Positions 7,444-16,347 of a DNA stretch of 34,695 nt are shown piece by piece. The DNA comes from Streptomyces cacaoi. Lineage in GTDB: Bacteria > Actinomycetota > Actinomycetes > Streptomycetales > Streptomycetaceae. A model generated the notes under the pieces. It made no database searches. It had not been told where the DNA came from and was given only the letters and a program-made list of their open reading frames with translations. The stretch lies in assembly GCF_006539165.1 (NCBI RefSeq), contig NZ_BJMM01000059.1, positions 1 to 34,695 of the forward strand. The letters are read 5' to 3'. Positions within the stretch are counted from its first letter, which is position 1; the number at the start of each line of letters is the position of its first letter. Made by a program: the position numbers and the translations under genes.

Positions 7444-9204
7444 TCACTCCGCGCGCGGCTCCACGCCCGCGCGCAGCAGGCCGTAGGTGTAGCCGTCGTC
7501 CAGGGCCTGCCAGGAGGCGGCGATGACGTTGTCGCCGACGCCGACGGTGGTCCACTCGGTGCGGCCGTCGCTCATGGAGATCAGCACCCGTGTCGTCGAG
7601 GACGTGCCGTGCGCGCCCTCCAGGATGCGGACCTTGTAGTCGACCAGCGCGAGCCGGGCCAGCTCGGGGTGGATGCGCTCCAGCCCGGCGCGCAGCGCCC
7701 GGTCCAGCGCGTCGACCGGGCCGTTGCCCTCGCCGGTGGCGACGACGCGCTCCCCCTTCGTCCACAGCTTCACGGTGGCCTCGTTGACCTGGGCGCCGTC
7801 CGGCCGCTGCTCGACGATGGCGCGCCAGGACTCCAGCCGGAAGTACCGGGGCGCGGCCCCCGCGACCCCGCCCTGCACCGCGTCGCGCAGCAGCAGCTCG
7901 AAGGAGGCGTCGGCGGCCTCGTAGGTGTAGCCCTTGAGTTCCTGCTCCTTGACGCGTTCGACGACCCGGCCGACGAGCGCCCGGTCACCGCTCAGGTCGT
8001 AGCCCAGCTCCTTGCCCTTCAGCTCGACGGAGGCGCGGCCCGCCATGTCGGAGACGAGCATCCGCATGGTGTTGCCGACGAGTTCGGGCGCGATGTGCTG
8101 GTAGAGATCCGGGTCGACCTTGATCGCGGAGGCGTGGAGCCCGCCCTTGTGTGCGAACGCCGAGGTGCCGACGTAGGGCTGGTGCGTGGAGGGCGTGAGG
8201 TTGACCACCTCGGCGATCGCGTGCGAGATCCGCGTCGTCTCGGCGAGGGCGCCCTCGGGCAGCACACGCTTGCCGTACTTGAGTTCCAGCGCGGCGACGA
8301 CGGGGAAGAGGTTGGCGTTGCCGACCCGCTCCCCGTAGCCGTTGGCCGTGCACTGGACATGGGTGGCACCGCCGTCCACGGCCGCGAGCGTGTTGGCGAC
8401 GGCGCACCCGGTGTCGTCCTGCGCGTGGATGCCGAGCCGGGCGCCGGTGTCGGCGGCGACGGTGCGCACGACGGCCTGGATCCGGGCGGGGATCATGCCG
8501 CCGTTGGTGTCGCACAGCACGACGACGTCGGCGCCGGCCTCGTACGCGGTGCGCACGACCTGTTTCGCGTAGCCGGGGTTGGCCTGGTAGCCGTCGAAGA
8601 AGTGCTCGCAGTCGACGAAGACCCGGCGCCCGTGCTCCCGCAGATGGGAGACGGTGTCCGCGATCATCGCGAGGTTCTCCTCCAGCGTGGTGCGCAGCGC
8701 CAGCTCGACGTGCCGGTCGTGCGCCTTGGCGACCAGGGTGACCACCGGGGCGCCGGACTCCAGCAGTCCTTTGACCTGCGGGTCGATCGCGGCCGGCACC
8801 CCTGCCCTGCGGGTGGAGCCGAACGCGACCAACTGCGCGTTCTTGAAGTCGATCTCCTGCGGGGCGCGGGCGAAGAACTCGGTGTCGCGCGGGTTCGCCC
8901 CCGGCCAGCCGCCCTCGATGAAGCCGACGCCGTAGTCGTCCAGGTGCCGGGCGAGGGTGAGCTTGTCGGCGACGGTGAGGTTGATGCCCTCGCGCTGCGC
9001 ACCGTCGCGCAGCGTGGTGTCGAAGATGTGGAACGCGTCGTCCGGGAGGCCGCCGGCGGGTGCGCCCGGCACCGGGGAGGTTGCGTGGGCACCGCCCGGG
9101 ACGGACGGGGCCGAGAAAGCCGACGGGGCCGACGGGGCCGACGAGTCCGACGGTGTCGACGGGGCCGACGAGGGGCCGGTGCCGGCCGGGTTGTCCGTGG
9201 TCAT
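7444..9204 (-). CDS. cimA: Citramalate synthase / LeuA-like protein
   Basis: DRE-TIM metallolyase-family condensing enzyme. Most likely makes (R)-citramalate from pyruvate and acetyl-CoA, feeding 2-ketobutyrate and isoleucine; some homologues are annotated as 2-isopropylmalate synthases. The metal-site motif DTTLRDGAQREGIN begins near residue 61, with FIEGGWPGANPRD next and HAQDDTGCAVANT in the barrel. A LeuA dimerisation/allosteric domain fills the last 150 residues, giving 586 in all. The first 55 residues are a Ser/Ala/Pro-rich extension encoded by a GACGGGGCC-like tandem repeat (about 9120-9172) that the core enzyme does not need. ATG 9204 has AGGAG 11 bases upstream and no better internal start is seen. 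A hairpin with T-run and a candidate leader peptide lie upstream (9300-9429). Confidence 0.88.
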   Translation of the reverse strand: MTTDNPAGTGPSSAPSTPSDSSAPSAPSAFSAPSVPGGAHATSPVPGAPAGGLPDDAFHIFDTTLRDGAQREGINLTVADKLTLARHLDDYGVGFIEGGWPGANPRDTEFFARAPQEIDFKNAQLVAFGSTRRAGVPAAIDPQVKGLLESGAPVVTLVAKAHDRHVELALRTTLEENLAMIADTVSHLREHGRRVFVDCEHFFDGYQANPGYAKQVVRTAYEAGADVVVLCDTNGGMIPARIQAVVRTVAADTGARLGIHAQDDTGCAVANTLAAVDGGATHVQCTANGYGERVGNANLFPVVAALELKYGKRVLPEGALAETTRISHAIAEVVNLTPSTHQPYVGTSAFAHKGGLHASAIKVDPDLYQHIAPELVGNTMRMLVSDMAGRASVELKGKELGYDLSGDRALVGRVVERVKEQELKGYTYEAADASFELLLRDAVQGGVAGAAPRYFRLESWRAIVEQRPDGAQVNEATVKLWTKGERVVATGEGNGPVDALDRALRAGLERIHPELARLALVDYKVRILEGAHGTSSTTRVLISMSDGRTEWTTVGVGDNVIAASWQALDDGYTYGLLRAGVEPRAE

Positions 9205-9299
9205 GGCTGCTGTGACTCCTGTACGGATGAGTGGTCCGGATTAGCTGGCTCCACTTGCCCCGTCCTCCCGTGCGCCCTCGCCTTCCTGCCGTGGTGGGC

Positions 9300-9337
9300 C
9301 GGAAAACGAAAAGACCCCTCGCGGGTGCGAGAGGTCT
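9300..9337 (-). terminator. Attenuator-type terminator upstream of cimA
   Basis: On the minus strand an 11-bp stem (9337-9327 with 9322-9312, one A-C mismatch, four-base loop) is followed at once by TTTTCGTTTTCC (9311-9300). Real T-runs after hairpins are uncommon in Streptomyces. This one lies about 100 bases ahead of the cimA start and not behind a gene, so it fits a transcription attenuator. A second AGACC copy just upstream on that strand (9350-9346) could form a competing structure. Confidence 0.65.
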
Positions 9338-9393
9338 GCGCGCGGGTCTGGGGCACGGTGGCCGCCGCCGCGGGGATCGTTCCGCGGGGACGG

Positions 9394-9429
9394 TCACTGC
9401 GGACCGGCGCGCCTGCTGCCAATAATCAT
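9394..9429 (-). CDS. Candidate cimA leader peptide (11 aa)
   Basis: ATG 9429 opens an 11-codon frame reading MIIGSRRAGPQ and stops at 9394. The two Ile codons are both ATT, a codon rarely used in such GC-rich genomes where ATC dominates. The stop is 57 bases ahead of the terminator hairpin, similar to the ilvB leader arrangement in this window. No ribosome site is visible in front of it, which is the main weakness. If real, stalling at the ATT pair when Ile-tRNA is scarce would favour read-through into cimA. Confidence 0.4.
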   Translation of the reverse strand: MIIGSRRAGPQ

Positions 9430-9539
9430 GACGAACGAGGGCACAGAGGCAGTCTTGCACAGAATCGCCCCCGCACCCCCGGCGTCTCACGATGCGGAAG
9501 GCGTCCCGGAACGCGTCCCACGCCCCGGAAGCCCGGCGT

Positions 9540-11165
9540 TCAGCCCTTCTTGAGCCCCTGGTCCCCGACCTCTGTGACGAACGACGCAGCCGTGTGCACC
9601 GGCGCACCCGGCGTCGTCACGGCGGAGACCGCACGGAAGTCGATGTGCGCGCGCTGCCGGGTCAGCCGCACGGTCACATAACCGCGGCGGCCGTTGTAGA
9701 ACTTCATGTGCGGGTTCGCGCCCATGTAGCTGTCCCAGTCGGCCGGCTTGTCCTGGCCGTCCTTGCCACTGGTGATCGAGGTGGCGACGATCTCGGTGCC
9801 CATCGTCCGCGACTTCTGATCCCCGAAGTCCCGCTTGATGTCGTACGCGTAGTGCTTGTGGACATCGCCGGTGAGCACCATCAGGTTCCGCACCCCGGCC
9901 GACTCCGCGCCCGCCAGCAGCCGCTCCCGGGAGGCCGGATAGCCGTCCCAGGCGTCCATGCTCACCTTGTACGCGGGCGTGCTGTCGGTCCGCCGCTCGC
10001 TGAAGGTCACCTGCTGCGGGACCACGTTCCACAGCGTCCGCGAGGTGCGCCAGCCGTCGATGAGCCAGCGCTCCTGCGCCGCCCCGGTCATGGTGCGCTT
10101 CGGGTCCTCGGACTCCGGGCCCGGGTGGTGCGCGCCGTCGCCGTACGCCTGGTCCGAGCGGTACTGACGGGTGTCGAGGATGTCGAACTGCGCGAGGGTG
10201 CCGAACCGCAGCCTCCGGTAGAGCTGCATGTCCGGGCCCCGGGGCCGCTGGGGGCGGCGCAGCGGCTGGTTCTCCCAGTACGCGCGGTAGGCGGCGGCCC
10301 GGCGCACCAGGAACTCCTCGGCGGGGCCGCCGTCCTCGGGGGTGTCGTCCGCGTAGTTGTTCTCGGTCTCGTGGTCGTCCCAGGTGACGAGGAAGGGGTG
10401 CGCGGCGTGTGCGGCGCGCAGGTCCGGATCGGACTTGTAGAGCGCGTACCGCAGCCGGTAGTCCTCCAGCGTCGTCGTCTCGCGGTTGAAGATCTCCGGC
10501 AGCGTGCGGTCGGTGTACTTGCGGGCGCCGCCGTGTGCGTCGACCGCGTACTCGTAGAGGTAGTCGCCGAGGTGGAAGACGAGATCGACGTCCTCCTCGG
10601 CCAGGTGCCGGTGCGCCGTGTAGTAACCGTCGTGGTACGCCTGGCAGGAGACGGCGGCCAGCCGCAGCAGGTCGAGGCGGGCCCCGGCCTCGGGCGCGGT
10701 ACGGGTGCGCCCGGCGGGGCTGGTGTGGCCGCCGGCGCGGAAGCGGTAGTGGTACACGCTGCCGGGCGCGAGACCGCCGGCCTCCACGTGCACGCTGTGG
10801 TCGAACTCCGGGTGCGCCGTGGTCCTCCCGCGCCGGACGACGCGGCGGAAGCGCGCGTCCCGGGCGATCTCCCACTCGACGGCGATCCGGGCGTTCGGCA
10901 GTCCGCTGCCGCTCTCGTACGGCTTCGGCGCCAGCCGGGTCCACAGGACGACGGAGCCGGGCAGCGGGTCGCCGGAGGCGACGCCGAGGGTGAAGGGGTC
11001 CGCCTTGAGCACCGTCCGCGCGTCGGCTTCGGCGGCGTGCGCGCTGCCGGGCAGATCGGTCGTGAAGGCGAGCGCGAGGGCGGCGCCGGTCGTGGTCAGG
11101 AAGCGGCGGCGGTCCAGTGCCGCCGCGGCTCGGCGGATCTCCTGCTGGCTCTCCTGATGCGGCAT
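9540..11165 (-). CDS. phoD: Tat-exported PhoD-type alkaline phosphatase/phosphodiesterase
   Basis: Secreted metallo-phosphoesterase that releases phosphate from phosphodiesters or monoesters outside the cell. The Tat signal is at residues 18-43 (DRRRFLTTTGAALALAF, then GSAHA). A PhoD N-terminal immunoglobulin-like domain (about 55-150, FTLGVASGDPLPGSVVLWTRL) precedes the catalytic domain with AAVSCQAY, HLGDYLYEY, WDDHETENNY and LTGDVHKHYAYD, the motifs that hold Fe and Ca in this family. 541 residues is typical. ATG 11165 has GGAGGG about ten bases upstream. No clear Pho box (GTTCACC repeats) is seen upstream, so phosphate control is not supported by sequence. It ends just before the cimA leader region. 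Confidence 0.92.
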   Translation of the reverse strand: MPHQESQQEIRRAAAALDRRRFLTTTGAALALAFTTDLPGSAHAAEADARTVLKADPFTLGVASGDPLPGSVVLWTRLAPKPYESGSGLPNARIAVEWEIARDARFRRVVRRGRTTAHPEFDHSVHVEAGGLAPGSVYHYRFRAGGHTSPAGRTRTAPEAGARLDLLRLAAVSCQAYHDGYYTAHRHLAEEDVDLVFHLGDYLYEYAVDAHGGARKYTDRTLPEIFNRETTTLEDYRLRYALYKSDPDLRAAHAAHPFLVTWDDHETENNYADDTPEDGGPAEEFLVRRAAAYRAYWENQPLRRPQRPRGPDMQLYRRLRFGTLAQFDILDTRQYRSDQAYGDGAHHPGPESEDPKRTMTGAAQERWLIDGWRTSRTLWNVVPQQVTFSERRTDSTPAYKVSMDAWDGYPASRERLLAGAESAGVRNLMVLTGDVHKHYAYDIKRDFGDQKSRTMGTEIVATSITSGKDGQDKPADWDSYMGANPHMKFYNGRRGYVTVRLTRQRAHIDFRAVSAVTTPGAPVHTAASFVTEVGDQGLKKG

Positions 11166-11255
11166 CGTGGTGGTCGGCCCTCCGGGAGACGGTCGATGAC
11201 ACCGCTCAGCACAGCGCCGCCGAGGATCCCCACGGCCACGGAAGCGCGTCCCTCA

Positions 11256-11273
11256 CATGTCAGGTACATGTAC
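11256..11273. promoter_or_regulatory. Palindromes upstream of phoD
   Basis: ACATGT (11256-11261) is followed by the perfect 10-bp palindrome GTACATGTAC (11264-11273), both about 95-110 bases ahead of the phoD start. The shared ACATGT suggests a two-site operator or promoter element; no known regulator motif is recognised. Confidence 0.3.
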
Positions 11274-11377
11274 GTAGGCTCGGTTTCGGGCTTTCCGGTC
11301 CGTCCACCGTGCGCACCGCGCGCCCGTCCGTCGCGCAGGCACGCGCCCGGAGGCGAACGGCCCGCTGGAACGCACGA

Positions 11378-11411
11378 ATCCCGGCGGCCCCGCGGGACGG
11401 GGCGCCGGGAT
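11378..11411 (-). terminator. ilvE terminator
   Basis: ATCCCGGC (11378-11385) pairs with GCCGGGAT (11404-11411), and the stem continues inward with G-CCCC against GGGGC, one bulged G and a 7-base loop. It begins 15 bases after the ilvE stop on the minus strand. No T-run. Confidence 0.65.
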
Positions 11412-11426
11412 CCGGACGGCGCGCGC

Positions 11427-12533
11427 TCAGGCGCCCAGCTCGTGCATCCAGCCGTGGACGTCCTCCGCCTGACCGGTCTGAACGGCCAGCAGGGCCTCCC
11501 GCAGCCTCATGGTGATCTCCCCGGCCGTGCCGTCCCCGACGGTCCAGCCGCCCCGGGCGGACTTCGCCTCGCCGACGGGCGTGATCACGGCCGCGGTGCC
11601 GCAGGCGAAGACCTCGCTGATCGAGCCGTCGGCGTTGCCCTCGCGCCACTCGTCGGTGGAGATCCGCCGCTCCTGCGTCCGGTAACCCAGGTCCCGGGCG
11701 AGGGTGAGCAGCGAGTCACGGGTGATGCCGGGCAGCAGGGTGCCGGTCAGCTCGGGCGTGACGATCGTCGCGTCGGCGCCGCCGCCCTCCACGAAGTAGA
11801 GGTTCATCCCGCCCATCTCCTCGATGTAGCGGCGCTCCAGCGCGTCCAGCCACACGACCTGGTCGCAGCCGTGCCGGGCGGCCTCGGCCTGGGCGACCAA
11901 CGACGCGGCGTAGTTGCCCGCGCACTTGGCCTCGCCGGTGCCGCCGGGCGCCGCGCGCACGTACTCCTCGGACAGCCACACCGAGACGGGCTGCACCCCG
12001 CCGGAGAAGTAGGAGCCGGCCGGCGAGGCGATCACCATGAACGTGTACTCGTTGGCCGGCTTGACCCCCAGCCCGACCTCGCTCGCGATCATGAACGGCC
12101 GCAGATACAGCGACGCCTCGCCCTCGCTCGGGACCCACTCCTTGTCCTGGCGCACCAGCAGATCGCACGCCTCGATGAAGGTCTCGACGGGCAGCTCGGG
12201 CATGGCCAGCCGCCGGGCGCTGCGCTGGAAGCGGCGGGCGTTGGCGTCCGGGCGGAAGACCGCGACCGAACCGTCCGGCTGCCGGTACGCCTTGAGGCCC
12301 TCGAAGATCGACTGCGCATAGTGCAGGGTCATGTTCGCCGGGTCCAGGGACAGCGGCGCGTACGGCTGCAACTGCGCGTCGTGCCAGCCGCGCCCCTCGG
12401 TCCACTTGACCGTGACCATGTGGTCGGTGAAGTAACGGCCGAAGCCGGGGTCGGCCAGCACCGCCTCCCGCTCGGCCGCCGGCAGCGGCTGGGAGGAGGG
12501 CTTGAGTTCGAACTCGATACGGGGCGTCGTCAT
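11427..12533 (-). CDS. ilvE: Branched-chain amino acid aminotransferase
   Basis: PLP enzyme that performs the last step of Leu, Ile and Val synthesis (2-oxo acid to amino acid) and the first step of their breakdown. Fold-type IV family: HYAQSIFEGLKAYR near residue 75, the PLP lysine in EAKCAGNYAAS, EEMGGMNLYFV and EVFACGTAAVITPV near the C-terminus. 368 residues, standard for class IIa BCATs. The frame is open further upstream but ATG 12533 gives the usual MTTPRIEFELKPS start and has GAAGGA nine bases upstream. Single gene with its own promoter candidate (12630-12656) and terminator, lying downstream of leuB in the same direction but separated from it by the leuB terminator. Confidence 0.96.
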   Translation of the reverse strand: MTTPRIEFELKPSSQPLPAAEREAVLADPGFGRYFTDHMVTVKWTEGRGWHDAQLQPYAPLSLDPANMTLHYAQSIFEGLKAYRQPDGSVAVFRPDANARRFQRSARRLAMPELPVETFIEACDLLVRQDKEWVPSEGEASLYLRPFMIASEVGLGVKPANEYTFMVIASPAGSYFSGGVQPVSVWLSEEYVRAAPGGTGEAKCAGNYAASLVAQAEAARHGCDQVVWLDALERRYIEEMGGMNLYFVEGGGADATIVTPELTGTLLPGITRDSLLTLARDLGYRTQERRISTDEWREGNADGSISEVFACGTAAVITPVGEAKSARGGWTVGDGTAGEITMRLREALLAVQTGQAEDVHGWMHELGA

Positions 12534-12629
12534 GGATGCGCGTCCTTCGCTTGTGTCGTGTCGGACCGCGCCCCGGCGCCTCACAGCTCCCCCGGTGCTA
12601 GGACGTCCGAGCTTTTACTGATGATGCGG

Positions 12630-12656
12630 CCCCACGTTCGATTATCGCGCGTGGGG
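12630..12656 (-). promoter_or_regulatory. ilvE promoter with overlapping inverted repeat
   Basis: CCCCACG (12630-12636) and CGTGGGG (12650-12656) form a perfect 7-bp inverted repeat around 13 bases that contain GATAAT on the minus strand (12645-12640), a good -10 hexamer. The -35 is poor. A protein bound here would cover the -10, so an autorepressor-style or activator operator is plausible. The distance to the ilvE ATG is about 100 bases. Confidence 0.5.
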
Positions 12657-12738
12657 TGGCATACGGAAGCCGCGGGTGACCGAGGGCGGTCCAGATTCCG
12701 ATGGTGGCACCCGGCCGCCCGTTAGCACAGAGCATGCG

Positions 12739-12769
12739 GAAAAGCGGCCGGGCGCCGGGCCCGGCCGCT
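12739..12769 (-). terminator. leuB terminator
   Basis: AGCGGCCGGG (12743-12752) pairs perfectly with CCCGGCCGCT (12760-12769) around a 7-base loop, and on the minus strand it is followed by TTTTCC. It lies about 20 bases past the leuB stop. Confidence 0.8.
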
Positions 12770-12787
12770 GACAGCGGTGACCGGGCC

Positions 12788-13843
12788 CTAGCCGGCTACT
12801 CGCGCGGCGAGAGCGTCACCGATCTCGTCGGTCGTACGGGCGGCCGCGCTCCCGCGCTCGGCGAGATCCGCGGTGACGGCCGCGTCGATCCGGTCCGCCT
12901 GCTCGCCCAGGCCCAGGTGGCGCAGGAGGAGCGCGACGGACAGCACGGTGGCGGTCGGGTCCGCCGTGCCGGTGCCCGCGATGTCCGGCGCCGAGCCGTG
13001 CACGGGCTCGAACATCGAGGGGAACTGCCGCGTCGGGTTGATGTTCCCGGAGGCGGCCAGGCCGATTCCGCCGCTGACGGCGGCGGCCAGGTCGGTGATG
13101 ATGTCACCGAAGAGGTTGTCGGTGACGATCACGTCGAACCGCGCCGGGTCGCTGACCAGGAAGATCGTCGCGGCGTCGACGTGCAGATAGTCGGTGCTGA
13201 CCTCGGGGTACTCGCGGCCGATCCGGTCGAAGGTGTCCTTCCACAGGTGGCCTGCGTGCACCAGCACATTGTTCTTGTGCACCAGCGTCAGCTTCCGGCG
13301 CGGGCGCGCCTGGGCCCGCTCGTAGGCGTCGCGGACGACCCGCTCGACGCCGTACGCGGTGTTCACGCTCACCTCGTTGGCGATCTCCTGCGCCGTGCCC
13401 TTGCGGATGCTGCCGCCGTTGCCGACGTACGGGCCCTCGGTGCCCTCGCGGACGACGACGAAGTCGATGTCCGGCCGGCCCGCGAGCGGCGAGTCCGTGT
13501 TCGGGTACAGCTTCGAGGGGCGCAGGTTGACGAAGTGGTCGAAGGCGAACCGGAGTTTGAGGAGCATGCCGCGCTCCAGCACGCCGGAGGGGACGCCCGG
13601 GTCGCCGATGGCGCCGAGGAGGATCGCGTCGTGCCCGGCGATCTGCTCCATCTCGTCGTCCGGGAGGGTCTCGCCGGTGGCGTGCCAGCGCTTGGCGCCG
13701 AGGTCGTACTCCCGGGTCTCCAGCTTGGCGTCCTGCGGGAGGACGGCCCGAAGAACCTTCAGGCCCTGTGCGACGACCTCGGGGCCGATCCCGTCGCCGG
13801 GAATCACTGCGAGGCTGATGCTGCGGTCCGTGCTGGAAGACAT
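12788..13843 (-). CDS. leuB: 3-isopropylmalate dehydrogenase
   Basis: NAD-dependent oxidative decarboxylase of leucine synthesis (3-isopropylmalate to 2-oxoisocaproate). Isocitrate/isopropylmalate dehydrogenase family: IPGDGIGPEV at residues 14-23, LLKLRFAFDHFVNLRPSK substrate loop, VVREGTEGPYVG, the lysine/aspartate catalytic region VHKNN and the metal-binding DNLFGDIITD, then FEPVHGSAPDIAG for NAD. 351 residues, the short actinobacterial form. ATG 13843 has AGGAG and GGG elements upstream. leuA and leuCD are not in the window. The promoter candidate at 13884-13898 and the T-run terminator make it a single-gene unit. Confidence 0.95.
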   Translation of the reverse strand: MSSSTDRSISLAVIPGDGIGPEVVAQGLKVLRAVLPQDAKLETREYDLGAKRWHATGETLPDDEMEQIAGHDAILLGAIGDPGVPSGVLERGMLLKLRFAFDHFVNLRPSKLYPNTDSPLAGRPDIDFVVVREGTEGPYVGNGGSIRKGTAQEIANEVSVNTAYGVERVVRDAYERAQARPRRKLTLVHKNNVLVHAGHLWKDTFDRIGREYPEVSTDYLHVDAATIFLVSDPARFDVIVTDNLFGDIITDLAAAVSGGIGLAASGNINPTRQFPSMFEPVHGSAPDIAGTGTADPTATVLSVALLLRHLGLGEQADRIDAAVTADLAERGSAAARTTDEIGDALAARVAG

Positions 13844-13883
13844 GGCCCGACCCTACTCCTCGTCCCACGCCGTGACATCGGGT

Positions 13884-13898
13884 GTCCATATAACGGAC
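13884..13898 (-). promoter_or_regulatory. leuB promoter element / palindrome
   Basis: GTCC-ATATAAC-GGAC is a 4-7-4 inverted repeat with an A/T-rich centre in an otherwise GC-rich region. On the minus strand it reads GTCCGTTATATGGAC and offers TATATG as a -10, about 45 bases ahead of the leuB ATG. The -35 is not clear. Confidence 0.4.
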
Positions 13899-13968
13899 GC
13901 CTCCGGACGGCCGGCTCGCTCCGGCCGGGCGGTGGCCGCGCCCGACGCCCGCGCGCCGGGCGGCAGTT

Positions 13969-14006
13969 GGCGCCGTGGGGCCGCGCACGACGGTCCCCAC
14001 GGCGCC
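13969..14006 (-). terminator. Terminator behind the 63-aa gene
   Basis: GGCGCCGTGGGG (13969-13980) and CCCCACGGCGCC (13995-14006) form a perfect 12-bp stem with a 14-base loop, about 32 bases past the stop of the small gene on the minus strand. Confidence 0.7.
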
Positions 14007-14038
14007 CGAGAGGTCGCGCGCCCTGCCGGGCGGCGGCC

Positions 14039-14230
14039 TCAGCGGCGGTCGAAGGCGCGCTGGAGGGCCTCGGTGGCCAGTCGGCGCTCCTCGTCGGTGG
14101 GCCGGAGTGCGGCGCGGTGCGAGCGGCGGGCGCCGGGCGCGTACGCCGGGCGGGAGGAATCGGCAGCGGCGGCGTGAGCGGGACGGGCGGCGCGGGACGG
14201 GGCTGCGGACGTGGCGGTGGGCGTGGCCAT
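14039..14230 (-). CDS. Small protein of unknown function (63 aa)
   Basis: I do not recognise a family. ATG 14230 has a textbook AAGGAG nine bases upstream, and the frame is flanked by a good promoter candidate (14446-14474) and a perfect hairpin terminator (13969-14006), so I take it as a real gene. The protein is Ala/Arg-rich: the first 40 residues are low-complexity (MATPTATSAAPSRAARPAHA), and the C-terminal 25 residues form a predicted charged helix (RPTDEERRLATEALQRAF). There is no membrane segment or signal. A longer frame upstream lacks a ribosome site. It sits between leuB and rocA, where I recall a small hypothetical gene in S. coelicolor as well. Confidence 0.7.
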   Translation of the reverse strand: MATPTATSAAPSRAARPAHAAAADSSRPAYAPGARRSHRAALRPTDEERRLATEALQRAFDRR

Positions 14231-14411
14231 GGAAAGCGACTCCTTCTGCACGACGCGAGAAGAGATCCGCGAGGAAGGCTCCACGAGGCTCCCCGGGGAG
14301 AGCTGCACGAGGGGTGATCCGCGCGAGGGGAGAGAACTGCCGTCAGCCGTGGCGGGGACCGCCGGTGCCCCAGGGGTGGCCTGCGCGGGCACGGGCGTCA
14401 CATCCGCTGAA

Positions 14412-14425
14412 CGCTCGATCGAGCG
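14412..14425. promoter_or_regulatory. 14-bp perfect palindrome downstream of the promoter
   Basis: CGCTCGATCGAGCG, about 15-28 bases downstream of the predicted start point of the 63-aa gene's transcript. It may be an operator or a short RNA hairpin. Confidence 0.45.
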
Positions 14426-14445
14426 GGGACGTTCGGCTTCCTACA

Positions 14446-14474
14446 AAGATAGGAGCCGTGAGCGGTTCTGTCTC
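14446..14474 (-). promoter_or_regulatory. Promoter of the 63-aa gene
   Basis: On the minus strand GAGACA (14474-14469) and TATCTT (14451-14446) are 17 bp apart, giving a start point near 14440. Confidence 0.55.
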
Positions 14475-14475
14475 G

Positions 14476-14487
14476 CCAACTAGTTGG
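14476..14487. promoter_or_regulatory. 12-bp perfect palindrome upstream of the -35
   Basis: CCAACTAGTTGG lies just upstream of the -35 hexamer of the minus-strand promoter, a usual place for an activator site. Its centre is 63 bp (about six helical turns) from the centre of the palindrome at 14412-14425. Confidence 0.45.
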
Positions 14488-14591
14488 TCTTCCTACTATC
14501 TGAGACGGACTCGCCCTCGGGGCCGCCTCTCCCGCCCCGTCCGTCACCCCGGGCGCCCGCGTCCCGGCCGTCACGGGCCCGGAACGCGGGC

Positions 14592-14634
14592 GGGCCCGGC
14601 CCCCTCCGTACGGGCGGAGGAAGGGGCCGGGCCC
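14592..14634 (-). terminator. rocA terminator
   Basis: A long GC hairpin: 14592-14608 pairs with 14615-14634 (GGGCCCGGCCCC against GGGGCCGGGCCC plus CTCCG against CGGAG, with a 3-base bulge). It begins about 25 bases past the rocA stop on the minus strand. Confidence 0.8.
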
Positions 14635-14658
14635 TCATCGCACAGGGGCTGCGGGGGG

Positions 14659-16290
<1,632 letters not shown>

Positions 16291-16347
16291 GGTTGCTCCT
16301 TGTTCGTCGGTACGGAATCAGAAGTCTCGGCGGTCCGTCAGCGGGAC

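Larger units (their letters stand above)
9205..9539 (-). other. cimA leader region
   Basis: 335 bp between the cimA start and the phoD stop, both on the minus strand. It holds the candidate leader peptide (9394-9429) and the attenuator hairpin (9300-9337). The cimA promoter should lie between 9430 and 9539, but no hexamer pair there is convincing; GATTCT on the minus strand (9467-9462) is a weak -10 guess. Confidence 0.6.
14231..14658. other. Upstream region of the 63-aa gene
   Basis: 428 bp between the small gene and the rocA stop. It contains a roughly 210-base untranslated leader, the promoter at 14446-14474 with two flanking palindromes, a repeated CTTCCTAC motif (14436-14443 and 14489-14496), and the rocA terminator (14592-14634). 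A/T content rises around 14430-14510, unlike the surroundings, as expected for promoter DNA. I see no further gene. Confidence 0.6.

Noticed and set aside
7609..9681. 690-codon plus-strand frame opposite cimA
   Set aside because: Composition of a GC-skew shadow; cimA on the other strand has all catalytic motifs.
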